DNA of 64,000 nt from Streptomyces sp. GESEQ-35. Its GTDB lineage: Bacteria > Actinomycetota > Actinomycetes > Streptomycetales > Streptomycetaceae. The translations under genes were made by a program, and so were the position numbers. Where the stretch lies: NCBI RefSeq assembly GCF_017948485.1, contig NZ_JAFFSX010000010.1, positions 124,001 to 188,000 on the forward strand, written 5' to 3'. Each line of letters opens with the position of its first letter. Position 1 is the first letter of the stretch. Below the pieces are notes generated by a model that saw only the letters and a list, made by a program, of their open reading frames with translations, did no database searches and was not told the DNA's origin. Positions 14,670 to 23,500 of this stretch are shown here, piece by piece.

Positions 14670-15800
14670 ATGCGTGACGTCGTTCGGGCGAGCGGCACCG
14701 TTCACTGGATCGGCGCCGGTCTGTCCACGGGCAGCGGTCTCGCGGCGCTGTGCGACACGGCCGAGCGGGTACGGCTGTGGCACCGCACCGAGAAGCGCGC
14801 CGCCCAGGCCCTGGACGAGCGGGGTCTCACCGGTCGCGCCGAGCCCCGCGCCTACACGCTTGACGCGCTCATCGCCGAGCTGGCGCCCGGTGACGTCGTC
14901 GTATCGATGCTGCCCGCGCCCGAACACGCCGGAATCCTGGCGGCCTGTGTGCGGGGGAGAGCGCATTTCGCCTGCTCCAGCTATGTGTCGGACGCGGTCC
15001 TCGACCAGGTGCCCGCTGCCGAGTCGGCCGGGACCGTCGTCCTCACCGAGGCCGGTCTCGACCCCGGTATCGACCACCTTTTCGCGCACAGTCTGGTCGC
15101 CCGCGCCCGGGAGGCGATCGGCGACGAGACGTCGGCCTCGTACCGCCTCACCTCGTACTGCGGTGGCGTCCCCGCCGTCCCGAACGACTTCAGGTACCGC
15201 TTCAGCTGGGCGCCGGCCGGGGTGCTGGGCGCCCTGCGCTCGCCCGCCCGTTACATCGCGGACGGCGCGGAGACGGTCGCGGACCGCCCCTGGGAGGCGA
15301 CCCGGGAGCATGTCGTCGACGGCGAGACCTTCGAGGTCTACCCCAACCGCGACAGCCTGCCCTTCGTCGAGCAGTACGGACTGCCGCCCGCCTGGAAACC
15401 GCGGACCTTCGTCCGCGGCACGTTGCGACTGGCGGGCTGGCTGCGGGCCTGGGACGCCGTCTTCGAGGAGCTGAAGGCCGGCGACGATGCCCGGATCGCT
15501 GCGCTGGCACAGGAGTTGGCTGCCGCTTACCCGACCACGGAGGCCGACCGGGACCGGGTGGTTCTGGCGGTGTCGCTGGAGGTGAACGAGTGGTCGGGGA
15601 GCTACCTCCTCGACCTGACCGGTGACGCGGAGGAGAGCGCGATGGCCCGCTGCGTCTCCCGCACTCTCGCGCTCGGCGTCCGGCACATCCTGGACGGCTC
15701 GTTGCCGCCCGGCCTGAACCGCGCCGCCGAGACCGCGGCCCGGTCGCAGGAGTGGCTGGCCGAACTCGCCCGGGAGGGCGTCGAGTTCACGCTGCGCTGA
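14670..15800 (+). CDS. Saccharopine dehydrogenase / reductase (LYS9-like)
   Basis: A 376-residue NAD(P)-binding protein. The N-terminal loop VHWIGAGLSTGSGLAALCD and the central TEAGLDPGIDHLFAH segment are hallmarks of saccharopine dehydrogenase (glutamate forming) and carboxynorspermidine dehydrogenase relatives. The first would interconvert saccharopine with aminoadipate semialdehyde and glutamate. A GGGGAG ribosome site precedes the ATG. It ends the four-gene cassette; its TGA directly abuts the stop of the convergent serine hydrolase. The neighbouring LYS1-like gene makes the saccharopine role more likely than polyamine synthesis. Confidence 0.8.
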   Translation: MRDVVRASGTVHWIGAGLSTGSGLAALCDTAERVRLWHRTEKRAAQALDERGLTGRAEPRAYTLDALIAELAPGDVVVSMLPAPEHAGILAACVRGRAHFACSSYVSDAVLDQVPAAESAGTVVLTEAGLDPGIDHLFAHSLVARAREAIGDETSASYRLTSYCGGVPAVPNDFRYRFSWAPAGVLGALRSPARYIADGAETVADRPWEATREHVVDGETFEVYPNRDSLPFVEQYGLPPAWKPRTFVRGTLRLAGWLRAWDAVFEELKAGDDARIAALAQELAAAYPTTEADRDRVVLAVSLEVNEWSGSYLLDLTGDAEESAMARCVSRTLALGVRHILDGSLPPGLNRAAETAARSQEWLAELAREGVEFTLR

Positions 15801-17027
15801 TCAGTCCGTGACGGCCTCGTGCACGAGCCTCTTGAGGTCCGGGAACATCGTGTGCGAGGTCCGGGGCCGTACCTGGGTCATGAACTGCACGGTCAGATCG
15901 CGGCTCGGGTCGACCCAGAACGTCGTCGTCGCGACCCCGGTCCAGCCGTATGTGCCCAGCCCGGAGGGGGCAGACGTCCGGTCCGGGTCGATCACCACGG
16001 AGACACTGAAGCCGAAGCCGACGCCCGCGTTGCCCGGCTCGTCGTGCGGGCGGCTGCCGAACGAGCGCAGATCGGCGCCGCCGGGGAGGTGGTTGGCGGT
16101 CATCAGGTCCACGGTCTCGGGGGCGAGCAGGCGGACGCCGTCGAGTTCGCCGCGGCGCCGCAGCAACTCCATGAAGCGGTGCACGTCGTACGCGCCGGCC
16201 ACCATGCCGCCGCTGCCGGACAGGAACCTGGGTCTGCCGTGCAGCGGCAGCCCGGGGATCGGCTCGATGGAGCCGCCCTCGGTCTCGCCGTACAACTCGG
16301 ACAGCCTGCCCGCCTGTTCGGCGGAGACCTGGAACCCGGCGTCGGTCATCCCGAGCGGTCCGAAGACGCGCTCCTTGTAGAACGCGTCGAGCGGCTGCCC
16401 GGACGCGACCTCGATGACCCGGCCCAGGACATTCGACGCCACCGAGTAGTTCCACTGCGTGCCCGGTTCGAACTGGAGCGGCAGACTCGCGTACACGTCG
16501 ATCGTCTGGGCCAGGTTGGCGCCCGGCGGCACCGACGACTCCAGGTTGGCCTCGCGGTAGAGGGCGTCGACGGGGTGGGAGTGGTAGAAGGCGAAGGTCA
16601 GGCCCGAGGTGTGGGTGAGCAGATGCCGGATCCGCATCGGCTCGGCGGCGGGGCGGGTCCTGAGATCGGCGCCGGAGCCGCTGTCGTACACCCGGGCGTC
16701 GGCGAAGACCGGCAGGTGCTCGGCGACCGGGTCGTCGAGCGACAGCCTGCCCTCCTCCATCAGCAGCAGCGCGGCGACCGCGGTGACCGGCTTGGTCATG
16801 GAGTACATCCGCCACAGAGTGTCCGCCTCGACGGGCAGTCCGGCCGCGACATCGCGCCGGCCGTGCGTCGTCAGATGGGCGACACGTCCGCCGCGCGCGA
16901 CGGCCACCAGGTAGCCGGGCAGCCGTCCCTCGTCGACGTAGTGGGCGAAGTACTGGTCGAGGCGGTCCAGCGCCTTCCCGTCCAGCCCCACTTCGTCCGG
17001 GTCGACCTCTTGTCGCAGCAGTGCCAT
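15801..17027 (-). CDS. Serine hydrolase, class C beta-lactamase fold
   Basis: A 408-residue protein of the beta-lactamase/EstB/penicillin-binding family. The SxxK nucleophile motif is S76-MTK79 (WRMYSMTKPVTA), the Tyr motif is in WNYSVASNVLG, and RHLLTHTSGLTF is typical of the family. These enzymes hydrolyse esters, D-amino peptides or beta-lactams. No signal peptide is visible, so it is probably cytoplasmic. ATG 17027 follows GGAGGA at good spacing. It stands alone on its strand between the saccharopine cassette and a broken transporter. The true substrate is unknown; esterase or D-peptidase is more likely than antibiotic resistance. Confidence 0.87.
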   Translation of the reverse strand: MALLRQEVDPDEVGLDGKALDRLDQYFAHYVDEGRLPGYLVAVARGGRVAHLTTHGRRDVAAGLPVEADTLWRMYSMTKPVTAVAALLLMEEGRLSLDDPVAEHLPVFADARVYDSGSGADLRTRPAAEPMRIRHLLTHTSGLTFAFYHSHPVDALYREANLESSVPPGANLAQTIDVYASLPLQFEPGTQWNYSVASNVLGRVIEVASGQPLDAFYKERVFGPLGMTDAGFQVSAEQAGRLSELYGETEGGSIEPIPGLPLHGRPRFLSGSGGMVAGAYDVHRFMELLRRRGELDGVRLLAPETVDLMTANHLPGGADLRSFGSRPHDEPGNAGVGFGFSVSVVIDPDRTSAPSGLGTYGWTGVATTTFWVDPSRDLTVQFMTQVRPRTSHTMFPDLKRLVHEAVTD

Positions 17028-17092
17028 TCCGTGTCCTCCGTCGCGTTCGTCGAGGTGCGGTCCGACATACCCCGCCGGAACGCCCTCAGACC

Positions 17093-17990
17093 TCATGGTC
17101 GCGTAGGAATGCGTATACGGCCGCCCCGTCGGGCACGATTGACCCCCGACGTGTCGGAACGCACAGGCAACGCAAGCCCCACCACCGCACCGGCCGACGC
17201 CACGACGGCGAGCACGGCCAGCGGCAACCCGGGGCCGAACCCCATCAGCGGGGTGGCGACGGCCACGCCCACCGTCGGGCCGATGTTCATCGCGGTCTGC
17301 TGCAAGCCGCCCGCCACCCCGGCCGACGCGACCGCGGCCTGCCGTACGACGACATGGGTGGCCGCCACCATCACCGTGCCGAACCCGGCCCCGAGCAGCG
17401 CGAACCCGGTGCAGAGGGCGAGGGTGTCCGACGCCCCGGCGAGGACCAGGATCCCGAGGGCGAGTACGGCCATGGCGCCCACGGTCGTACGACGCGCCCC
17501 CGCCCGGCGCAGCAGCACCGCGCACATTGGAGCCGCCGCCACCATCAGCACCGCCAGCGGCAGACTGCGCAGGGCGCTCTGGAACGGGTCCAGACCGAGG
17601 CCGTCCTGCAAGACGTACGTCCCTACGAACAGCGTGCCGGACAGCGCCGCCGAGGCGGTGACCAGGATGCCGAGCGCCGAGCCGACCGCGGGTGAGCGGA
17701 TGAGGTCCGGCGGCAGCAGAGGGCTCACCGCGCGACGCTCGTGCCAGACGAAGAGGGCAGCCGCGACCAGGCCGAGCGCGCTCGCGGCGGTCCAGCCGGA
17801 GACCAGGGTGTGGACCAGACAGGCGAGGGCCACCGCGAGCAGGAGGGCGCCGGGGAGATCGAGTGCGGTGCGGGACGCGGGCCGCCGCGGCTGCCGTACG
17901 GCGAGCGCGAGCACACCGAACACCAGGGCCGGCACGACATTGACGAAGAACACCGCCCACGAGCGGGCCTGCGGCGGCTTGGCAGATGCG
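17093..17990 (-). pseudogene. Truncated DHA2-type MFS transporter (C-terminal half only)
   Basis: About 290 residues remain of a 14-helix EmrB/QacA-type drug exporter. The remnant opens at SWAVFFVNVVPALVFGVLAL, which in intact members lies near the middle of the protein, and continues through about eight helices to the natural C-terminus. The whole N-terminal half with the proton-coupling helices is missing. Upstream of the break lie about 30 unrelated bases and then a copy of the dispersed GC repeat (18021-18073), so recombination at the repeat may have removed the missing part. The TetR gene further upstream on the same strand was probably its regulator. A functional half-transporter is unlikely. 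Confidence 0.72.
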
Positions 17991-18020
17991 CCTGGGCGCC
18001 GTGGGGGGGCAAGGAGGTAC

Positions 18021-18073
18021 GCGGGTGCGGGTCCGTTGTGGCTGGTCGCGCAGTTCCCCGCGCCCCTTTAGGT
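18021..18073. repeat. Dispersed GC-hairpin repeat (copy 2)
   Basis: The sequence reads TTGTGGCTGGTCGCGCAGTT followed by CCCCGCGCCCCTTTAGG, the reverse orientation of copy 1. It lies at the break point of the truncated DHA2 transporter. The second hairpin arm is shortened here, so the copy may itself be incomplete. Confidence 0.75.
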
Positions 18074-18207
18074 GGGACAGGTGCCGCATCCTTTAACGAA
18101 CCCGTCTGAGGGTGTACAGCTGCTGCGCGTGTAGATGTGCTCGGGTTGGGTGGGCTGGGCGACGATCACCGCCCCGGAGACGCTCGCCGTGAGTGTGAGT
18201 CGGCGGT

Positions 18208-18774
18208 TCACCGGTCGTTGCCGAGATGCGCGTCCAGGGCTGCCCGCAGCAACGGCTCGAAGTCCTCGGTGTTCGTGGCGAGTTGGAGGCTGCCCCAGCC
18301 CCACAGCTGGGCGATGCCGTGCAGGTTCGCCCAGAGCGCGCCCGCGACGAGCCGGGCGTCCGCGTCGGGGCGGGCCCGGCCGACGAGATCCACCAGGCGC
18401 CCGAACAACGGCAGGCTGGTGTCCCGAAGACCCAAGTGGCCGCTCTCCAGCAGATCGTGACGGAACATCAACTCGTACATGCCGCGGTTGCCGAGCGCGA
18501 ACTCCAGATAGACCCGCCCCAACGTCTCCACCCTCGCCGTCGGAGCACCCTTCGCGACGGCCGCCGCCCGCTCCCCGAGTTCGGCGAAACCCACGCGCGC
18601 GATGGCCGACAGCAGCTCCAGGTGCGTGGGGAAGTAGCGGCGCGGCGCCCCGTGCGACACACCGGCACGGCGTGCGATCTCCCGCAGGGTCAGCGCCTGC
18701 GCGCCCTCCGTGGCCACCAGCTCCACACCGACATCGATCAGCCGGGCGCGCAGTCCCGTCTCGGAATCATCCAT
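18208..18774 (-). CDS. TetR family transcriptional regulator
   Basis: A 188-residue regulator. The N-terminal helix-turn-helix is LTLREIARRAGVSHGAPRRYF (positions about 24-44, shown broken by motif: LTLREIARRAG then VSHGAPRRYF), followed by an all-helical ligand domain. Two strong palindromes lie over and just upstream of its start codon (18774-18786 and 18796-18812), which points to autoregulation and control of the divergent PPOX-fold gene. The broken exporter lies downstream on the same strand, so it may once have controlled drug efflux. The inducing ligand is unknown. Confidence 0.88.
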   Translation of the reverse strand: MDDSETGLRARLIDVGVELVATEGAQALTLREIARRAGVSHGAPRRYFPTHLELLSAIARVGFAELGERAAAVAKGAPTARVETLGRVYLEFALGNRGMYELMFRHDLLESGHLGLRDTSLPLFGRLVDLVGRARPDADARLVAGALWANLHGIAQLWGWGSLQLATNTEDFEPLLRAALDAHLGNDR

Positions 18775-18786
18775 AGACAGTGTCTA
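18774..18786. promoter_or_regulatory. Putative TetR operator 1
   Basis: TAGACAGTGTCTA is a 13-base palindrome around a single central base and covers the start codon of the TetR gene. Its half-site TAGACA is shared with operator 2, whose centre is 24 bases away, about two helical turns. Confidence 0.68.
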
Positions 18787-18795
18787 CCAGGTGGC

Positions 18796-18812
18796 AGTAG
18801 ACACTGTCTACT
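18796..18812. promoter_or_regulatory. Putative TetR operator 2
   Basis: AGTAGACACTGTCTACT is a 17-base palindrome around a central base, sharing the TAGACA half-site with operator 1. It lies between the divergent TetR gene and the PPOX-fold gene (start 18852), where a bound dimer pair would block both promoters. Confidence 0.7.
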
Positions 18813-18851
18813 GCGGGAATGTGTCGGGGCGCCGCGCCAGTTGAACCCGAC

Positions 18852-19298
18852 ATGACTCACGACTCGTCACAGGACGCACTGCTGGCGCTGCTCTCCGAGA
18901 CCAAGGCCGGCGTGCTGGTCACCATCAAGGGCGACGGACGGCCCCAGCTGTCGAACGTCAACCACGCCTACTACCCGGACGAGCGGATCATCCGGGTCTC
19001 GATCACGGACGACCGCGCCAAGACCCGCAATCTGCGCCGGGACCCACGCGCGTCGTACCACGTGACCACCCCCGACGCCTGGGCCTACACGGTCGCCGAG
19101 GGCACGGCCGACCTCACGCCCGTCGCGAAGGACCCGTACGACGACACGGTCGAGGAACTGATCCGCCTCTACCGCGACGTCAGGGGCGAGCATCCCGACT
19201 GGGACGACTACCGGGCCGCGATGGTCCGCGACGGGCGGGTGGTGCTGCGCCTGAGGGTGGAGCGGGCGTACGGCATTCCCCGGCGGCCCAGTCAGTGA
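18852..19298 (+). CDS. PPOX-fold F420/flavin-dependent oxidoreductase family protein
   Basis: A 148-residue split-barrel protein of the pyridoxamine-phosphate-oxidase-like/F420 family. Typical features are LLALLSETKAGVLVTIKGDG at the start, then GRPQLSNVNHAYY, DDRAKTRNLRRDPRAS for cofactor phosphate binding, and a C-terminal RVERAYGIPRR. Members reduce small molecules with F420H2 or FMN, or bind haem. The ATG at 18852 was chosen because family members start just before DSSQDAL; ribosome-site support is weak, and an in-frame ATG exists at 18819. It is divergent from the TetR gene across two operators, so it is probably a target of that regulator. Its 3' end overlaps the convergent SMR gene by 7 bases. 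Confidence 0.82.
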   Translation: MTHDSSQDALLALLSETKAGVLVTIKGDGRPQLSNVNHAYYPDERIIRVSITDDRAKTRNLRRDPRASYHVTTPDAWAYTVAEGTADLTPVAKDPYDDTVEELIRLYRDVRGEHPDWDDYRAAMVRDGRVVLRLRVERAYGIPRRPSQ

Positions 19299-19615
19299 GC
19301 GACCCCGCCGAGGTTGAGCAGCACCACGCCGCCGATGACCAGTGCGATGCCGACGGCCTTGGCGGCGGTCATGGATTCACCCATGAACAGGACCCCGATC
19401 GCGGCGATCGTGGCGGTTCCCACGCCCGACCAGATGGCGTAGGCCGTGCCGACCGACATCGATTTGAGTGCCAGAGCGAACAGGTAGAAGGAGAGCACGT
19501 AGCCGGCGACGGTGATCACCGACGGCCACAGCCGGGTCAGTCCCACGCTGTACTTCAGCGCACAGGTTGCGGCAACGTCGGTGCCGATGGCGCATGCCAG
19601 CAGTACGTAAGGCAT
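19292..19615 (-). CDS. Small multidrug resistance (SMR) transporter with Asp at the essential Glu site
   Basis: A 107-residue, four-helix membrane protein aligning along its length with EmrE: GLTRLWPS, AYAIWSGVG and the C-terminal VLLNL region match closely. SMR dimers exchange protons for cationic drugs or guanidinium using one membrane-embedded glutamate (E14 in EmrE). At that place this protein has D13 (AIGTDVAAT; codon GAC checked on the strand). Aspartate can still carry protons, but with a changed pKa, so transport may be altered. A TetR gene lies 66 bases upstream on the same strand, suggesting a regulator-exporter pair. The protein could also be a guanidinium or lipid-type SMR. Confidence 0.88.
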   Translation of the reverse strand: MPYVLLACAIGTDVAATCALKYSVGLTRLWPSVITVAGYVLSFYLFALALKSMSVGTAYAIWSGVGTATIAAIGVLFMGESMTAAKAVGIALVIGGVVLLNLGGVAH

Positions 19616-19681
19616 CGTGCGAGCGTACAGACCGACCCTGGCACTTGCCGGACGACCGCAGCCGGGAAGATCTCGATGTGA

Positions 19682-20425
19682 TCAACGGCTCGGTGGCCGG
19701 GGCGGCGAGGCCGAAGGTGACGTTCGTGGTGCACCGGCCCTCTGGGGCACGAAGCGGCCGAGCAGCGCGTCCAGCCCCTCGGTCAATGCTGCCTCCCCGG
19801 CGTGTACGGCGAGCAGGGGCGCCGCCTTCCTGAGTCGCGGCAGCTCCTGCGCGGACATGCGGTGCAGACCCAGCCGGAACGCCGGATCCGGCTCGTCCGG
19901 ATTGTCCACCATGGCTCTCAGCTCCACGAACACATAGCCGAGCACCCATGAGGAGATCGCCCGGTGTGCCGTCACCGCGTCGGCCTCGTCCAGCCCGGCC
20001 TGCTCGAGCCATTCGAGGGTCCTCTCGTACTCCCACAGGACGGCCAGCGGCCGGCGGGCCAGCGGCACGGCCAGCATGCGCGTCGCGATCAGGGGTACGA
20101 CGTGGGGGTGCCGGAGCGAGACCCGGTAGGTCTCGCGGGCCATTCGGTGCACCTGCTCGCGCCATGTGGCTCCGTCCGTGACCTCGCCGTCGAGCGTGTC
20201 GCGCAGTTCCAGGAAGAGGGCCTCGACCAGCCCGTCCAGGAGGGCGTCCTTGCCGGGGGCGTAGCGGTACAGGGCCATCGCTTCCACGCCGAGTTCGGCG
20301 GCCAGGCGGCGCATGCTCAGCGCCGACAGTCCTTCCCGGTCCACGAGCCCCAGGGCGGCAGTCAGGATGCGTTCCCGGGTCAGGCGCTCGCGCCGGCTCC
20401 GCCGCGCTTCTGAGTCGTTCGCCAT
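19682..20425 (-). CDS. TetR family transcriptional regulator (TetR_C type)
   Basis: A 247-residue regulator. The helix-turn-helix is LSMRRLAAELGVEAMALYRY (about 37-56), which is close to that of the tetracycline repressor group, and the rest fits the TetR_C ligand domain. The last 25 residues are a Pro/Ser/Arg tail. It precedes the SMR gene on the same strand and is divergent from the GGDEF-EAL fusion gene, with a 154-base AT-containing region between them that could hold its operator. Control of the SMR gene and possibly of the c-di-GMP gene is an inference from position. Confidence 0.87.
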   Translation of the reverse strand: MANDSEARRSRRERLTRERILTAALGLVDREGLSALSMRRLAAELGVEAMALYRYAPGKDALLDGLVEALFLELRDTLDGEVTDGATWREQVHRMARETYRVSLRHPHVVPLIATRMLAVPLARRPLAVLWEYERTLEWLEQAGLDEADAVTAHRAISSWVLGYVFVELRAMVDNPDEPDPAFRLGLHRMSAQELPRLRKAAPLLAVHAGEAALTEGLDALLGRFVPQRAGAPRTSPSASPPRPPSR

Positions 20426-20490
20426 GCCGCGCCTCCACAGACCGCTGCGCCGGGAACACGACCCCTTGACCCTCTCTCCCGGGGGGAGGA

Positions 20491-20535
20491 AGGTGTACGT
20501 ATACGACGTAAATATACCAAATCATTACTGATGGG
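20491..20535. promoter_or_regulatory. AT-rich divergent promoter/operator region
   Basis: Within GC-rich surroundings this stretch is unusually AT-rich and holds CGTATACG, a perfect 8-base palindrome (20498-20505), inside a looser inverted repeat with GGTGTA on the left and TATACC on the right. It lies between the TetR gene and the GGDEF-EAL fusion gene, so it is the obvious site for both promoters and a TetR operator. No exact -35/-10 pair is clear. Confidence 0.45.
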
Positions 20536-20579
20536 ATGGGTACTCGACCGTACCCACCCGGCGTCCTCGGCAGGTCACC

Positions 20580-23500
20580 GTGCACAGCAACGACAGACAG
20601 GGCGTGCCCCACATGGTGAGCGTGCGCGTGCGGACGTCCGTCCGGCACCGGCTTCGGGCGGCCTCCCGGGCCGGGCCGTTGCGCTGCTGGACAACGGCCT
20701 ACCTCTGTGTCATGTTCCTGCTCGCCGTCGCCTACTACACCTGGCCGTCGTGGCACGTCGTCATCTGGGCGGCCCTCGGCGTCGTCGGCGTGACGGCGAT
20801 CCTCCTCGGCGTCCACCTCCACCGGCCCGCAAAACGCTGGCCGTGGTTCCTGCTCGCCTCGGCGAACTTCACCTTCGTCGCCGGCGACACCGTCTACAAC
20901 GTCATCGAGGGCTACCTTCACCAGCCGAAACCGTTCCCCTCGGCGGCGGACGCCTGCTATCTCGCCACCTATCCGCTGTTCGCCGCCGGAATCTTCGGCT
21001 TCATCCGAGCCCGGGGGCACGGGCGGGACTTCGCGGTCGCGCTGGACGCGCTGATCCTCACCTCCGGGCTGGCGCTGCTCTCCTGGGCCCACCTGATCAC
21101 CCCACTCACCGCCCTGACCGGCCTGACATGGGTGGAGCGGGCGATCTCGATCGCCTATCCGCTCGGCGACGTGCTGATGCTGGCCATGCTCGCCCGGCTG
21201 CTGACGCCCGGCGGCCTCCGCTCCCGGTCGGTGCAACTGCTCACGGTGGGCACCGTCGCGATGCTCACCTCCGACGTCGTGTACGGGATGCTCCAACTGC
21301 GGGGCACCTGGCAGGTCGGCACTCCGATCGACCTCGGCTGGGGGCTCTTCTTCACCGCCTGGGGCCTGGCGGCGCTGCATCCCTCCATGGTCGGCCTGAC
21401 CGAGCGCGTGCCTGAACCTGCCCCCGGTATCGCGGAGCGCCGGCTCGTCCTGCTCGCCGCCGCCTCGCTGATCGCTCCGGCCCTGCTGGTGTACCGGACG
21501 CTGCGCGGCTGGCCTCAGGGCGTCGCCGTCATCTCGATCTTCTCCGGGATCATGTTCCTGCTCGTGCTCGCCCGGCTGTGGGTCATGATGACCGAGCACC
21601 GCAAGGCCGAGGCCCGCGAGCGCTCCCTGCGCGTGGCCGCGGCATCCCTCGTGGCCGCCCTCGGCCCCCGAGAGGTCGCGAGCGCGGTGGAGGAGGCCGC
21701 CGCCATGTTCGGCGCCGGCATGCAGCAGCAGACGCTGCTGCTGGTCCGCGACCACCGGAAGCGCCTACAGGCCATCCCGACCAGCTGTCACCCCTGGCTC
21801 TACGACGTTGCCGAGGCCTCTCGCACCCCGGATACGCAACTGCCCGAACTCCTCGCCCACGGACGCCGGCTGGTCACGGCCGACGCGCTCGATCCCGCCG
21901 TCGCAGCGGCCCTCGGGCCGGCGACCCACGCGCTGCTGTGCCCCCTGGCCCTTCAGGCGCCCGCCGCCGGCGAGCCACTGCTCGGCGTGCTCCTGCTGGG
22001 CGGCCCGGAGAAGAAGCTGCGGGAGATCTCCGGCCCGGCCCAGTCCCTTGCCTCGCAAGCCGCCCTGGCCCTGGAGCGCTTCGGCCTCAGCGAGGAGGTC
22101 AACCGCCGCACCAGCGAGGCGTACTTCCGCACGCTCGTCCACAACACCTCGGACGTCATCCTGATCCTCGACGACGACGACACCGTCCGCTACGCGAGTC
22201 CGTCGGCCGACACCATGTTCGGCTACGCGCTGGTCCCTGGTACGCCGCTGCTCACGCTGCTCGCCCCGAGCGATGCCGACCGGGTCCGCCGCGCTCTCGC
22301 ACGGATGCGGGCCGGAAACGACGCGCCCACTCTCAACGACTGGAGAGTCCTGCGTGGCGACATGGGGCACCTTGACATAGAGGCCCGCTGCAGTGACCTC
22401 CGTGACGAACCGACGGTGCACGGGCTCGTCCTCACCCTGCGGGACGTGACCGAGCAGCGGCAGCTCGAACGTGAACTCACCCACCGGGCATTCCACGACT
22501 CGCTCACGGGACTGCCGAACCGGGTGCTGCTGCTGGAGCGGATCGAACGCGCCCTGCTGCGCGGCCGCCGCGAGTCCACCCTCCCCTGCGTTCTCTTCGC
22601 CGACCTCGACGACTTCAAGGTGGTCAACGACACCATGGGGCACTCGGTGGGTGACGAACTCCTCGTCGAGGTGGCGAAGCGGCTCGGTGCGGCGCTCCGG
22701 CTCAGCGACACCGCGGCCCGCCTCGGCGGCGACGAGTTCGCCATCCTCATCGAGGGAGCGCGGGAGCCCAGTGACGCGGAGGCCCTGGCGGCGCAGATCG
22801 TGCGGCGGCTCAACCAACCCTTCCACCTGACCGACGGCTCGGTCAGGGTCTCCACCAGCGTGGGGGTGGCGACGGCACTCGACAGCGCCGACGCCGAGGA
22901 GTTCCTTGCCCACGCCGACCTCGCCCTTTACGCGGCGAAGACCGACGGCAAGCGGCGCTGGCGCCGCTACCATCCCGATCTGCAGTCCGGCCTGGTCGCG
23001 GAGCACGAACTCCAGGCAGGTCTGGACGCTGCCCTCAACGACCACTCCTTCGCCCTGCGGTACCAGCCGATCGTGGACGTCGGCAGTGGCGCAATCGCCG
23101 GATTCGAGGCGCTGATCCGCTGGCCCCACGGGCAGCGCGGCATGGTACTGCCCGGGCAGTTCATCACCCTGGCGGAGGAAACCGGACACATCATCCCGCT
23201 GGGCGCATGGGTCCTCGAGCGCGCGGCCGCCGATGTGTCCCGCTGGCAGCGGGAAATGCCGCACCGACCCCCGTTGCGCGTGAACGTCAACGTCTCCGCC
23301 CGTCAGTTCCGCGACCCCGGAATCCTGGATGAGGTGCGAAGTGCCCTGGGCACGTCCGGCCTGGCCCCGGGTTCCCTCGTGATGGAGCTCACCGAGACGG
23401 TCCTGATGCGCCAGGACGATCAGATCCGAGCCACGATGAGTGCCCTGAAGGACCTCGGGGTGTCCATCGCGATCGACGACTTCGGCACTGGCTTCTCGTC

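Noticed and set aside
13731..15686. A 651-codon minus-strand frame opposite the saccharopine dehydrogenase genes.
   Set aside because: Composition is low-complexity Gly/Gln/Val/Arg and it lies wholly antisense to two recognisable enzymes.
18068..18304. A 78-codon minus-strand frame between the repeat copy and the TetR gene.
   Set aside because: It overlaps the TetR 3' end antisense frame and shows no family motif; it is probably chance or a decayed remnant.
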